The translations under genes were made by a program, and so were the position numbers. Positions 33,343 through 43,276 of a stretch of 43,748 nt of DNA are shown one piece after another. Source of the DNA: Planctomycetota bacterium. Its GTDB lineage: Bacteria > Planctomycetota > Phycisphaerae > Phycisphaerales > UBA1924. Within the stretch, counting starts at the first letter, position 1. Each line of letters begins with the position of its first letter. The notes beneath the pieces were generated by a model. That model was given only the letters and a program-made list of their open reading frames with translations, made no database searches and was not told the DNA's origin. The DNA lies in NCBI GenBank assembly GCA_018242645.1, contig JAFEBN010000229.1, positions 1 to 43,748 on the forward strand, written 5' to 3'.

Positions 33343-34458
33343 TCAACCACCCATGACGTTGATGCGGTCGATCAGTTTGCGGACCACGCCCATCTTGTGC
33401 TTGGTGTGGGTGAACACCAGGCGGGGAAGGTCGCGGGCGTCCTGCTCGATGTCATAGGGGCCGCGCTGGGTGATCTGCCCCTCGCGCACCAGCACCTTGA
33501 AATCGGCGTTGAGTTCGGCGATCTGCTTGTCGGTCAACGGCTTTCGCATGCGGATGACCAGATCGTCCTTGACATAGCGGGAGGAGTGGTAGTTGCGGTA
33601 GAACGCCAGAACATGCTCCATGGCGTCCTGCGGGTTTTTGGCGAGGTAATACAGGCTCAGGTCTTCCTGGCTGATCCAGCCGTTTTTCAGCAGGTCGGCC
33701 TTCACCCACGCGTCCCAGTTTTTCCAGTAGCTGCCGCCTTCGCCCTCGATGCAGACGATGGGCATGGGCGCGGCTTTGCCGGTCTGCACAAGTGTGAGCG
33801 TTTCGTAGGCCTCGTCCATCGTGCCGAAGCCGCCCGGGAAGAGCGCGACGCCCTCGGCCTGGCTGATGAACATCAGCTTGCGGGTGAAGAAGTAGCGGAA
33901 GTGGATGAGTTTCTCGTCGCCCGCGATGACGGTGTTGGTCTGCTGTTCGAATGGAAGGCGGATCGCGACGCCGAAAGAGCCGGCGCGGCCCGGGCCTTCG
34001 TGGCCGGCTTTCATGATGCCGTCGCCGGCGCCGGTGATGGCCATCCATCCCGCCTGGCTCATGAGCTTGCTGAACTCGACGGCGGCCTTGTAATCCGGAT
34101 GGTGCTCGGGCGTGCGGGCGCTGCCGAAGATGGTGATCTTGTGGGGCTCGGCGTAGCGCGCGAACACGCGGTAGGCGTAGCGCATTTCCTTCACGGCGGC
34201 GGTGATGAGCTTGAGTTCGCCCGTGTGCCGGCCGTCGGGGAGGAGCTTGCTGCCGGTGATGAGCAGGTCGCGGACGAGTCGGTACTCGGGCGTGCCGGGC
34301 TTGCCGCCGACGGCGTCGAGGATCTTGTCAACCAGTTCGCCGACGACGGGGTCTTCGGTGGAGGTGGTGGTGAGGCGGGACTTGCCCGGAGCGCCGGAGG
34401 CGGAGGTGTCCACAAGGCCGGTCAGCTCGACGTTCAGATTATTTTTTTCGGGGTCCAA
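33343..34458 (-). CDS. LOG-family protein (Rossmann fold)
   Basis: This 371-residue member of the LOG/TIGR00730-like family has the Rossmann core at about residues 105-270. ITIFGSARTPEHHPDY, the nucleotide-site motif GAGDGIMKAGHEG and PGGFGTMDEAYETL match the PGGxGTxxE signature of the family. Canonical LOG proteins cleave the ribosyl bond of cytokinin nucleotides or nucleoside monophosphates; this longer form with an N-terminal helical extension belongs to a group of uncertain substrate. The start is TTG at 34458, supported by AGGAA seven bases upstream. It lies between the AsmA-like gene and the lipoprotein gene on the same strand and may share their transcript. Confidence 0.85.
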   Translation of the reverse strand: MDPEKNNLNVELTGLVDTSASGAPGKSRLTTTSTEDPVVGELVDKILDAVGGKPGTPEYRLVRDLLITGSKLLPDGRHTGELKLITAAVKEMRYAYRVFARYAEPHKITIFGSARTPEHHPDYKAAVEFSKLMSQAGWMAITGAGDGIMKAGHEGPGRAGSFGVAIRLPFEQQTNTVIAGDEKLIHFRYFFTRKLMFISQAEGVALFPGGFGTMDEAYETLTLVQTGKAAPMPIVCIEGEGGSYWKNWDAWVKADLLKNGWISQEDLSLYYLAKNPQDAMEHVLAFYRNYHSSRYVKDDLVIRMRKPLTDKQIAELNADFKVLVREGQITQRGPYDIEQDARDLPRLVFTHTKHKMGVVRKLIDRINVMGG

Positions 34459-34563
34459 TGTGCAATTCCTAGAAGAGGTAGCGATATGCCGCTGTCAAAG
34501 AACGATTCCACTTTTTCTTGAACTCGTATTCTTGGCGCGCCGCGAGCCGGGGAGCGTCGATTG

Positions 34564-37500
34564 TCAGCGGGACCCGCCGGGCAGGATGCGCACGCGTTCG
34601 CTGCCGCGGCGGCCGCGGGCTTCGAGTTCGGCCATGCGCTTGCTCTGGGCGTCGGTGGGGCCTCCGAAAATGCGTTCGAGGAAGCCTCGGGTGCCCCGCA
34701 TGGTGGAGACGCCGAACGAGGGATTGGCGAGCGTGCCGCCGACGGTGGTGGTGACCAGTTCGTTGCGGAGACTCTCGACAATGTGACCCACGATGGGCAG
34801 GCGGTAGGTGGCGCGGTGGGTGAAGATCATGTCGAGTTCCATGTTGGGCCACGTGAGCGTGCCGAAGCCGAGGAACTCGACGCTGGAGGAGAAGATGGAC
34901 AACTCCTCGAAGGAGACGGTGTGATCCTGGACGAAGAAAGACGCCTGCAGGAGGTCGAGGGGTTCACCCAGGGGAAGCATGAGGTTGCTCGCTTCCACGA
35001 GGCGGAGCAGAAGGGGAAGGCTGACCAGTGTTCCCTGACCGGCGGACGCGGTGCCCCGGCCCCGGCGGGTCTCGGGTCTTCCCAGCGTGCCGGTCATTCC
35101 GAAGCCAACGTCGAGGCGAGCGGAACTGCGGGCGGCGGATGCCGCGGTTGAGCTGTCGCTTCCGGCGCGGTTGCCCGAAGCGGGATCGGTGGCGAGCTTG
35201 CGACGCACGTCTTCAACCAGCGGTCCGAGCGTGACACCGGAGAGCGCGATGCGGACATCGAAGTCCTTGGAGTCGGGGGGCGACGTGCCGCCGGTGGGGA
35301 AGACCGAGGCCTGCCCGGTGAGGCGGCCGCCGTAGCAGTCGCCCGAGAGCAGGGGCACAAAGGTTTCGCCGGGGCGATCGCCGCTCACGACACGAACCTG
35401 GGCATTGGTAAGTTCGATGCCGGAAAGGCGCAGGTCGGTGAAAGACCCCGTCATGTCGTAGCGGAGCGGAGCATCGCGGCCTTCCCGGGTGGCCTCGAAG
35501 TCGACAGCGCCGTTGGCCTGCGTGACTTCGATTCCGACATCGGCGCTGCCGCCTTCGATGACGAGCCGGCCGGAAGCGCGGAGGCGATCGGGACGGCCTT
35601 TGGATTCCTCGCCCGAGGGCGTGTCCCACCAGGCCTTGACGTCGAGTGAGGGGATGAGCACTTTTCCGGTGGCGTTGACCTTGAGATCGCGGAGTGCATC
35701 GCACACGCCGGCGGGTGCGGCGGCGACCAGGTCGGCGGGGATGCCCAGGCTGTCGATGGCGAGATGAGCGCTGCCTTCGCTTCGGCCGCTGTCATCGCGT
35801 TTCCAGCCGCCACTGACGGCCACGTTCCACTTGTCGGCGTCGAGCACGGCTTTATTGAACGTGACGGAGCGGCGGTCGAACTGAGCGGCGCCGTCGATGC
35901 GGGGGAAGTCGACCACGCCGTCGCTCATGGTCAGGCGGAGGGAGTGAGGGCGGAACTCGCCGCGGAGTTCGGGCTTGTCCTTGCCGGGCACGACGCTGAG
36001 TGAAAGGTCGAAGAGGCCCTGGGGATCGTGACGCTCGTGCAGGTCGCCGGCGAGTTCGCCAAGGACCGAGGCACCGATCCAGCGGCACAGGGGTGAACCG
36101 AGCTGCGCGCCCCGCCATTCGAGTCGGAGGGAGCTTGGATCGGTGGGCGGGTGTGCGAGAGCGCCGCGGAGCAGCGCGGCGGTGCCGTTTGCCTGGAGGG
36201 TGCCGTCGGGGGTCTGGCCGCTGAAAACGTTCGCGCGAAAGTCGGTGAATTGAACGGCGGTGGGGCGGCCACGGTCACCGGGGAGAATGCGGACAGCACC
36301 AGAGGAGCCGGTGATCGATACCTCGGCGCTCTCGGTGGCACCGGGGATCGACGGCAGGAGAATTCTGGCGCCTTCGAAGGCGGAGAGATCGACGGTGGCG
36401 TCGGTCTGGTCGCGAAGGACATTGGCTCGAACGCGGAGATTGAGCATCCCGGCCGGGTCGTAGGAATCGCGGAGTTCGCTGATAGTCGCGGCGGGGGCGG
36501 GGGCGATGATGGACAGCACGCCTTCCAGCGGGAGCGAGAGATCGAGGCGGGCGGCGTCGAATTCGACGATGGTCGGCGTGTTGTTCGACAGGTCCGCATC
36601 GGCGTGCAGCCGGAAGGGGCAGGGTGGCTGCGCGTTGGGCGAAGGCGCTTCACGGGCGGCCGAGCCGGTGAGGTCGATGAGCAGTTTTTCTTCGTCGGAG
36701 ACGATCTTGCCGGCGAGACCGCGCAGGACGACTTCGCCTGCCAGGGGCACATCTTCCCGCGGGATGGCCGGAACAACCAGGCGGGGGACTGCATCGAGCT
36801 GGCGGGGGGTGACCTCGACGCGGACGCCGATGTCCTGATTGCGGGGGCCGATGTCGGCGGCGGCGTCGATGGTGCCGGTGAGACCCAGAGCGGAGACGAC
36901 GGAGCGAGCCGATCGGCCGCCCACATCCTTGCTTGGAAGAGCCTGCACGAGCAGGCGATCGACCGGGACATCGGTGGCGGTCACGCGGACGGTTGGATCG
37001 GGATCTGGAGCATCGTCGGGTCGACGTGAAGCGTCGAAGTCGGCGGTGATGCGGACATCGCCTCCGTTGAGCCCGCGCAGGGCGACCTGTTCAAGGTGGA
37101 GCATGCCGTCGGTGATGACGGCCTGGACGCTGTCGCCCACGAGCGGATAGGGGAATTTTTCGGGGAGCAGTCCGGCGTTGGCGAGATCGATCGTGATCTT
37201 GTCATGCCACGGATCGGTGCCGGGGCCTTCGTCGCGGGTGACGTGGACGCCGATGGTCGCGGTGCCGCCGAGCGCGAAGGCGGGGGGAGCGTCCGGGTCG
37301 TCCGGGTTTGCGGGGGTTTGGGGTGACCGGATCTCGCCCTTGGCGAGCAGTTCGTCGTAGCGATCTTTGTTGAAGACGCGCTTGATGATCTTGGAACGCT
37401 TGGGACCCATGGCCTGGGCCAGGGTGTCGTCGATGGGGACGCGCTCGGCGCGGACATTGACGACGACCCCTGCGTCTTCAACCGGCGGCGCGATGCGGCC

Positions 37501-38904
37501 GTCGGCCACGATCGTGGCGCCGCTGGGGGCGGTTCCCTCCACGCGCTGGATGATTACTTCATCGCTCGTGAACGTGACGAGCGCCCGGATATTCTGGAAT
37601 TGATACGGGAAGCGGAAAAACGCGGCCACACCCTCGCGCAGACGGACTTCGCCCCGGGTCTGGATGTCCTTGCCTTCGGCGCGGCTCACGACAACCTGTG
37701 CTTTGACTTTGCCTTCGGGAAAGTTGAAGTCCTGGAGTCGTTCGAGCACGAGCGGGGTGGCGAAGCGGAGAATGGTCGAGTCGCGGCGAAGGTCGAACTC
37801 GCCCAGCGTGAAGACCGCCTCGAACGGAGACTGGGCGTTTGTTCCCTTGTAGATGGCCTGGACGGTGTAGGGAACTCCCTCGACGTTGCCGTTCAACTTG
37901 GCTTCCGTGCGACCGGCGGCGAAGGTGATCGTGCCGCGATCGGCCTGGATACGCATCAGGCGGCTCGCATCGCCGGGCTTGAGCGGCTTTGTCGTGGCGA
38001 GCGGCGCGACGATCGTCTGCTGCTCGGTGACGCCGGGCAGCGATACGCCAAGATTGGTGAATTCGAGCGTTGCCGCAAAGCCCTCGATCGGATCGGTCGC
38101 TTTTCCGTCGGAATCGCGGCGGAACGAATACTGCAGACGGGTTCGCGTGATCTGGCCGGAGAGAGCGAGATCCTGAAAGATGGACCGGAACTTGGTGGGA
38201 ACCGATTCGGCGGGCCAGTCGGTGAGCGAAACGCTGGTCAGAACGAGTTCGACGCCGGTCGGAAGGATTTTGCCACCGACCGCCATCCCGTACACCTCGC
38301 GGCCATCGGGTTCGCGGCGAAGTTCTTTGAAGTTGATCAGAACGGTGTCGGCGTCTTCGGGCGCGACTTCGCCCTTGATGTCGAACGACTTGAGGACGGT
38401 CAGTTCGCGGCCTTTGTTTTCGCAGAACTCGAGCTTGCCCGAGCGCACGACGACGCGGGGCAGTCGCCCCAGGCCGGTGCCTGATGGCGGACGCCAACTC
38501 TGGATGTTGACCGAGTCGGTCTCCATGTCCTGACTGATGCGGGCGATGATTCCCTCCGCGGCGACCGCCTGGAGGCCGATCTCACCTCGCATCCAGTTGG
38601 TCATGTCGAGGTCGACTTCGAGGCGCTCGGCTTCGAAGAACGTCCCGGGCTTGCCCGGCACATCGGGAACACGGAACTTCAGGCCGTAGAGATCGGTACG
38701 ACCGCTTTTGTGGAAGTGGATGGACCGGAGGCTGGCGATGGCACCGACGCGCCTTGAGAGGATGGACTCGATGATCCAGCGACCGACGAAGCCCTGGGTG
38801 AGCGCGTAGTAGCCGCCGACGGCGCAGCCCAGCACGATCGCCACGGCGATGAGGAACCTGCGGAAACGTCGCCTGGCTGGATGTGCGGTGGTGGGATTGG
38901 TCAT
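34564..38904 (-). CDS. AsmA-like envelope protein (TamB/YhdP superfamily style)
   Basis: This very large protein (1446 residues) has an N-terminal membrane helix (RFLIAVAIVLGCAVGGYYAL) followed by a long periplasmic beta-rich region, the layout of AsmA-like proteins. These form hydrophobic grooves thought to carry lipids between membranes. It opens with LTQGFVGRWIIESILSRRVG, as AsmA relatives do. Its C-terminal part contains TLTWPNMELDMIFTHR, RLPIVGHIVESLRNEL and TTVGGTLANPSFGV, typical of the family C-terminus. The ATG at 38904 starts directly before the basic membrane anchor; an upstream TTG would add an unlikely Cys-rich leader. It is divergent from radA. A role in outer-membrane lipid transport is inferred from family and topology. 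Confidence 0.82.
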   Translation of the reverse strand: MTNPTTAHPARRRFRRFLIAVAIVLGCAVGGYYALTQGFVGRWIIESILSRRVGAIASLRSIHFHKSGRTDLYGLKFRVPDVPGKPGTFFEAERLEVDLDMTNWMRGEIGLQAVAAEGIIARISQDMETDSVNIQSWRPPSGTGLGRLPRVVVRSGKLEFCENKGRELTVLKSFDIKGEVAPEDADTVLINFKELRREPDGREVYGMAVGGKILPTGVELVLTSVSLTDWPAESVPTKFRSIFQDLALSGQITRTRLQYSFRRDSDGKATDPIEGFAATLEFTNLGVSLPGVTEQQTIVAPLATTKPLKPGDASRLMRIQADRGTITFAAGRTEAKLNGNVEGVPYTVQAIYKGTNAQSPFEAVFTLGEFDLRRDSTILRFATPLVLERLQDFNFPEGKVKAQVVVSRAEGKDIQTRGEVRLREGVAAFFRFPYQFQNIRALVTFTSDEVIIQRVEGTAPSGATIVADGRIAPPVEDAGVVVNVRAERVPIDDTLAQAMGPKRSKIIKRVFNKDRYDELLAKGEIRSPQTPANPDDPDAPPAFALGGTATIGVHVTRDEGPGTDPWHDKITIDLANAGLLPEKFPYPLVGDSVQAVITDGMLHLEQVALRGLNGGDVRITADFDASRRPDDAPDPDPTVRVTATDVPVDRLLVQALPSKDVGGRSARSVVSALGLTGTIDAAADIGPRNQDIGVRVEVTPRQLDAVPRLVVPAIPREDVPLAGEVVLRGLAGKIVSDEEKLLIDLTGSAAREAPSPNAQPPCPFRLHADADLSNNTPTIVEFDAARLDLSLPLEGVLSIIAPAPAATISELRDSYDPAGMLNLRVRANVLRDQTDATVDLSAFEGARILLPSIPGATESAEVSITGSSGAVRILPGDRGRPTAVQFTDFRANVFSGQTPDGTLQANGTAALLRGALAHPPTDPSSLRLEWRGAQLGSPLCRWIGASVLGELAGDLHERHDPQGLFDLSLSVVPGKDKPELRGEFRPHSLRLTMSDGVVDFPRIDGAAQFDRRSVTFNKAVLDADKWNVAVSGGWKRDDSGRSEGSAHLAIDSLGIPADLVAAAPAGVCDALRDLKVNATGKVLIPSLDVKAWWDTPSGEESKGRPDRLRASGRLVIEGGSADVGIEVTQANGAVDFEATREGRDAPLRYDMTGSFTDLRLSGIELTNAQVRVVSGDRPGETFVPLLSGDCYGGRLTGQASVFPTGGTSPPDSKDFDVRIALSGVTLGPLVEDVRRKLATDPASGNRAGSDSSTAASAARSSARLDVGFGMTGTLGRPETRRGRGTASAGQGTLVSLPLLLRLVEASNLMLPLGEPLDLLQASFFVQDHTVSFEELSIFSSSVEFLGFGTLTWPNMELDMIFTHRATYRLPIVGHIVESLRNELVTTTVGGTLANPSFGVSTMRGTRGFLERIFGGPTDAQSKRMAELEARGRRGSERVRILPGGSR

Positions 38905-39044
38905 CGGGGTGGACGCAACGCCCACGGGTTGGACGGGTATTTTACAGCAATCGGCGGACGCGGGGGCGAAAAACCCGTGAAGCCGAACCGAACGCAAGTG
39001 CTGGCCCAGGCGTCCCTTGCGGGCGGTGGGGCCCGGAGCGACCG

Positions 39045-40526
39045 ATGGCCTACCTGCAGACAGCGGTCGATCGCTACATTGTCCGCGTGGCCAAGCTCAA
39101 GACGCTCTTTGTGTGCCGGTCGTGCGGCGGGGTTCAGAACCGCTGGCTTGGCAAGTGTCCGGACTGCGGGACGTGGGACAGCCTCGAGGAGGCGACGCAC
39201 GATCCGAGCGCCGAGAAGGACCCGCAGGCGGCGCTGGTGGGCGCCTGGACCGAACTGGCGGAAGCCAAGCCTCTGGAGGCTGCATCTTCGGAAGCGGCGC
39301 GGCCGATCAACGAGATCGCGGAGAGCGAAGCGGATATCGGGCGACTGACGACGGGCATACAGGAACTGGATCGCGTGCTGGGTCGGTCGCGGGGACCGGG
39401 TGCGCCGGGGGCGGGGATCGTGCCCGGTTCGGCGGTGCTGGTGGGCGGCGAGCCGGGCATCGGCAAGAGCACGCTGCTGCTGCAGGCCGCGGCGAGCCTG
39501 GCGAGAACGGGGACGCGGGTGCTGTATGTTTCGAGCGAGGAATCGGCCTCGCAGGTACGCCAGCGCGCCGTCCGGCTCGGTTCGCAGGGTGAGAAGGACT
39601 TGTTCCTGCTGAGCGATACGAATCTGGCGCGGATCGTCGAGCAGACGCGGCGTGTTCTGCCCCGGGTGCTGGTGATCGATTCGATCCAGATGATTTATCG
39701 GAGCGACGTGCCGGCGGCGCCGGGGAGCATTACGCAGCTGCGGCGGTGCGCTTCTGAACTGGTGTACCTGGCCAAGAAGAGCGGGATCGCCGTGCTGCTG
39801 GTGGGGCATGTCACAAAGGACGGCCAGCTTGCGGGTCCGCGGCTGCTCGAGCACCTGGTGGACACGGTCATCAGTTTCGAGGGCGAGCGTTATCACCAGC
39901 ATCGGGTCGTGCGCGCCGTGAAGAACCGGTTTGGCACCACGCTCGAAATCGGGCTGTTCGAGATGACGGGCGACGGGCTTCGAGAGATTCCGGATAGCGT
40001 GGGCGTGGCGCCGGTCGCGGGAAGTGAATCGCGGATCGGGAGCGTGGTGTGCCCGGTGATGACCGGCTCACGCTGCGTGCTGGTCGAGATCCAGGCATTG
40101 ACGGCGACGGGGTTTCTTGGAGCGGCGAAGCGAAAGTCGAGCGGGCTGGATTCCAACAGGCTGGCGATGCTGATCGCGGTGCTGGAACAGCACGCGGGGC
40201 TGCGGCTTGCCGATCGCGATATTTTCGCGAGCAGCGTGGGGGGGCTGAAGGTCGTGGACCCGGCGAGCGATCTTGCGCTGCTGATGGCGATCGCTTCGGC
40301 GCAGGTCCGCAAGGCGCTCGATCCGCGGACGTGCGCGATCGGAGAAGTGGGGCTCGGGGGCGAGATCCGTCCGGCGCAGCAGATGGAAGCGCGTGTGCTC
40401 GAGGCGGCGCGGCTGGGCTTCCAGCGGGTGATCGTGGCGAAGGGGAAGACGCCGGCGCCGAAGGGCGCGAAGATCGAGATCGTCGGAGTCAAGAACGTCG
40501 ATCAGGCGCTGGAGCAGTTGGGGTAA
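39045..40526 (+). CDS. radA: DNA repair protein RadA (Sms)
   Basis: This 493-residue RadA/Sms helicase-like ATPase helps branch migration in recombination. It has the N-terminal zinc finger C24-x2-C27 ... C38-x2-C41, then the RecA-like domain with Walker A GGEPGIGKS (134-142, K141). The RadA-specific KNRFGTT motif and a C-terminal Lon-protease-like domain (residues about 320-493, ASSVGGLKVVDPASDLALL) follow. The ATG at 39045 is preceded by GGAG; a GTG at 39087 would give the family-like N-terminus AKLKTLFVC and is a real alternative. The gene converges with the thioesterase gene, stops five bases apart. All catalytic residues are present. Confidence 0.95.
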   Translation: MAYLQTAVDRYIVRVAKLKTLFVCRSCGGVQNRWLGKCPDCGTWDSLEEATHDPSAEKDPQAALVGAWTELAEAKPLEAASSEAARPINEIAESEADIGRLTTGIQELDRVLGRSRGPGAPGAGIVPGSAVLVGGEPGIGKSTLLLQAAASLARTGTRVLYVSSEESASQVRQRAVRLGSQGEKDLFLLSDTNLARIVEQTRRVLPRVLVIDSIQMIYRSDVPAAPGSITQLRRCASELVYLAKKSGIAVLLVGHVTKDGQLAGPRLLEHLVDTVISFEGERYHQHRVVRAVKNRFGTTLEIGLFEMTGDGLREIPDSVGVAPVAGSESRIGSVVCPVMTGSRCVLVEIQALTATGFLGAAKRKSSGLDSNRLAMLIAVLEQHAGLRLADRDIFASSVGGLKVVDPASDLALLMAIASAQVRKALDPRTCAIGEVGLGGEIRPAQQMEARVLEAARLGFQRVIVAKGKTPAPKGAKIEIVGVKNVDQALEQLG

Positions 40527-40531
40527 GACTT

Positions 40532-40957
40532 CTACGAACGGCTGATGAGCCAGTCGGGGAGTTCCATCGGTCGTCCGTCGTGGTTGACGCACGCGAGGGT
40601 GGTTGAGGCGACGGCGGCGGTCAGCGGGAGGGATTCCCTCGCGTTTTCGCGCTGCGTCACGACGACTTCGTAGGTGTGCTCGATCTTGATTCGGCTGCCG
40701 CCGATCCAGTTGGTGCGGATCTCAACGATGTCGTCGTAGAGCACGGGCCGGCGGTACTTGACCTCGAGCTTGACGATGACGAGAAAATAGCCTTTTTCCT
40801 CGAGAGTCTTGTACGACAAACCGGTGTCGCGCAGGAGGTCGGTCCGGCCGATCTCCAGCCAGGGGATGTAGGAGGCGTGGTGCGCGACGCCCATCGGGTC
40901 GCACTCGCAGTAGCGGACGCGGACAGAGGAAGAACCGGATGCGGAAGCCGTGGGCAT
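40532..40957 (-). CDS. YbgC-like acyl-CoA thioesterase (hotdog fold)
   Basis: This 141-residue 4HBT-family thioesterase hydrolyses acyl-CoA thioesters. The motif YCECDPMGVAHHASYIPWLE carries the catalytic aspartate D20 and H26, exactly as in YbgC. YRRPVLYDDIVEIRTNW and TYEVVV follow in the usual strand order. In many bacteria ybgC sits with the tol-pal genes; here it is between radA and folE2, about 20 kb from the ExbB/ExbD cluster. The gene is complete, with ATG at 40957. Confidence 0.9.
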   Translation of the reverse strand: MPTASASGSSSVRVRYCECDPMGVAHHASYIPWLEIGRTDLLRDTGLSYKTLEEKGYFLVIVKLEVKYRRPVLYDDIVEIRTNWIGGSRIKIEHTYEVVVTQRENARESLPLTAAVASTTLACVNHDGRPMELPDWLISRS

Positions 40958-40982
40958 GCCCGAGGGTAGTTCCGATGGGCGG

Positions 40983-41825
40983 CTACTTGGTCCGCTTGTC
41001 GCGGGTGATCTGGGCGTAGGCGTTGTGGCTGTGGATCGACTCGAAATTCTCCGAGTTGATCTGGTACCAGGTGATCCGGTCGTCGCCGTTCAGGCTGACG
41101 GCCAGATCGCGCACGATGTCTTCGACGAACTTCGGATTCTCGAAAGCCTTTTCGGTGACGTACTTCTCGTCGGGTCGTTTGAGCACGGCGTAGACGGGGC
41201 TGCTCGCGGCGGCCTCGAGGTGCTCCACGACTTCTTCGATCCAGAGATTGCCCTTGAACCGGACCTTTGCTTCGATCTCGCAGCGCTGGTTGTGAGCGCC
41301 GTACTCGGAGATTTCCTTCGAGCAGGGGCAGAGGCTGGTCGCGGGCGCCGCGACACCCATGATGAAGTCGTCGGCCTGGTTGGCGTTGCACTCGAACGTC
41401 ACCTTGTAGTTCATGAGGCCGGACTGGTGCGTGACGGGTGCGGCCTTCTTGATGAAATAGGTGAACCGGGCTTCGAAATGCGCGTCCTCGGCGCCGAGGC
41501 GCTCGCGGATAGCGCGGGTCAGCTTGGGGATGCGGTCGGGCGTGAGCGGCTCGGAGGTGTGGTCGTTGAGCACTTCGAGGAACCGGCTCATGTGCGTGCC
41601 CTTCTTGTAGTGGGGCAACGACACGTACATGTTGATATTGGCGACCGTCGTCTGCTCGCCTCCCGCGGGTTCGCGGAGGCGGATCGGGTAGACCACGTCC
41701 TTGACGCCCACGCGATCGATCGCGACATTTCGCTGATCGCGGGACGATTGCACATCGACCATCGCTTCGGGGCGGACGGACTCCTTGGTGTGCACGACGA
41801 CGGCCTGTTTGCTGGTCTTGGTCAC
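40983..41825 (-). CDS. folE2: GTP cyclohydrolase FolE2 (type IB)
   Basis: This 280-residue enzyme converts GTP to dihydroneopterin triphosphate, the first step of folate and queuosine-type pathways. The type IB form accepts metals other than zinc and is often used when zinc is scarce. VQSSRDQRNVAIDRVGV at the N-terminus, HMSRFLEVLN and SLCPCSKEISEYGAHNQR (C166 and C168) are the family signatures. The GTG at 41825 is chosen because AGGAA precedes it and the residues align; an ATG at 41870 would add a 15-residue Cys-rich leader. No zinc-uptake regulator site was recognised. It is downstream of the FtsX-like permease gene on the same strand. Confidence 0.93.
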   Translation of the reverse strand: MTKTSKQAVVVHTKESVRPEAMVDVQSSRDQRNVAIDRVGVKDVVYPIRLREPAGGEQTTVANINMYVSLPHYKKGTHMSRFLEVLNDHTSEPLTPDRIPKLTRAIRERLGAEDAHFEARFTYFIKKAAPVTHQSGLMNYKVTFECNANQADDFIMGVAAPATSLCPCSKEISEYGAHNQRCEIEAKVRFKGNLWIEEVVEHLEAAASSPVYAVLKRPDEKYVTEKAFENPKFVEDIVRDLAVSLNGDDRITWYQINSENFESIHSHNAYAQITRDKRTK

Positions 41826-41921
41826 GAAGGGGTTCCTGTGCGGGAATAGTAGGATTCCGCACCGACACATTCGTCTCGGCGATTGGTGCGGATTCGCCCT
41901 GTTTTTCCGGATGACTCGGGG

Positions 41922-43253
41922 TTAATCGTGACGGAGGGCGACGATCGGGTCCTGGGCGGCGGCGCGGCGCGCGGGATAGATGCCGAAGATCAGCCCGACC
42001 GCCACGGCAACGCTGAATGCCAGGATGACCGAACCGAGGGTGACGTAGGTGGGCAGGCTGACGGACTGGCTGAAGTACTGTCCCACGAGAGGCATCTGCG
42101 GCAGCCTTGGCGCGACCCATTGAATGAACCAGCTGCTCCCGATGCCGATCGCGACGCCGATGAGTCCGCCGCCGGTTGAGAGCACGGATGTCTCGACCAG
42201 GAACTGATAGAGGATGGCGCGGCGCGTGGCGCCGAGTGCGCGACGGATGCCGATCTCGCGCGTGCGCTCGGTCACGGTGGCGAGCATGATGTTCATGATA
42301 CCGATGCCGCCGACGAGCAGCGAGATACCCGCGATGAAACCGAGCACGAGATTCCAGGTGAGCTGGCTCTTCTTTGCGTTTTCGAGCAGTTCGTAGGGCA
42401 CGATCATGGAAACGTCGGCGGAATCGGGGTGGCGGGAATCGACGATGCGCTTGAGGCGCTTGGAGTCGGGCAGAACGCGTTCGCGGTCGGGGCTGGCGAC
42501 GTAGATCTCGGAGACTTCGACGAGGCTGTTCTGGAACGAGCCGCCGCTGCCGCGGAAAACCATGTCGCCCATGACGGCGCGAGCGGTGGTGATGGGGACG
42601 TGCACGTCGAGATTGAGATCCCGGCCGACGAGGGCGGATCCGGCTCCGCCGGCGAGGCCGACGGGCGCGAGGACACCGACGACGGTGAACGCTTTGCTGT
42701 CGAGGCGGATGGTGTCGCCGAGCGGGTCGTCGAACTTGAAGAGCTGGCGGGCGACTTCCGAGCCGATCACGCAGACCATGGCCTGTGCTTCCATGTCGGC
42801 GTCGGTGAGGAATCTTCCACGCGCGATGCGCAGCTTGGCGACGTCGGCGAATTGTGGCGTGGTGCCGAACGCCTGGCTGGTGCGGGAAAGCTCGGCACGC
42901 GACATCTTGCTGCCGACTTCCTTGAGCGGGACGATGGCATCGGCATCCGGAAAATTGCTCTGGATGACTTCGAGATCATCCCGGCGGAGGCCGTAGCGGC
43001 TGATCCAGTTGTTGCTTTTCTTCTGATTCGACTGGCTCTCGGCGGGTCGCTGCGAGCGGAGGATGATGTTCTTGGCGCCGAGCTGCTCGATCTGGAGCAG
43101 GGCTTGACGCTTCGAGCCTTCACCCAGGGAGACCATGGCGATCACGGCGGCGACGCCCAGGATGATCCCGAGCGCGGTCAGGAACGAGCGCAGCAGGTGC
43201 AGGCGCAGGTTCGAAAGGCCCAGGTGGATGGTCTCGAGCAGGAAGATCACCAT
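41922..43253 (-). CDS. MacB/FtsX-type ABC transporter permease
   Basis: This 443-residue permease has the MacB layout. A first helix (about 18-42, LLRSFLTALGIILGVAAVIAM) is followed by a large periplasmic domain (about 50-300) and three C-terminal helices with GGIGIMNIMLATVTERTREI and GIRRALGATRRAI, the FtsX-domain signature. It ends in FGIYPARRAAAQDPIVALRHD, the typical MacB-permease tail. Such permeases do not form a channel but transmit force from a cytoplasmic ATPase to a periplasmic partner. No MacB-type ATPase or MacA-like adaptor is in the window on this strand; the flanking gene upstream is divergent. The ATG at 43253 begins directly before the amphipathic helix. Confidence 0.9.
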   Translation of the reverse strand: MVIFLLETIHLGLSNLRLHLLRSFLTALGIILGVAAVIAMVSLGEGSKRQALLQIEQLGAKNIILRSQRPAESQSNQKKSNNWISRYGLRRDDLEVIQSNFPDADAIVPLKEVGSKMSRAELSRTSQAFGTTPQFADVAKLRIARGRFLTDADMEAQAMVCVIGSEVARQLFKFDDPLGDTIRLDSKAFTVVGVLAPVGLAGGAGSALVGRDLNLDVHVPITTARAVMGDMVFRGSGGSFQNSLVEVSEIYVASPDRERVLPDSKRLKRIVDSRHPDSADVSMIVPYELLENAKKSQLTWNLVLGFIAGISLLVGGIGIMNIMLATVTERTREIGIRRALGATRRAILYQFLVETSVLSTGGGLIGVAIGIGSSWFIQWVAPRLPQMPLVGQYFSQSVSLPTYVTLGSVILAFSVAVAVGLIFGIYPARRAAAQDPIVALRHD

Positions 43254-43276
43254 CAATCTTATGGAACGGCGCTTGT

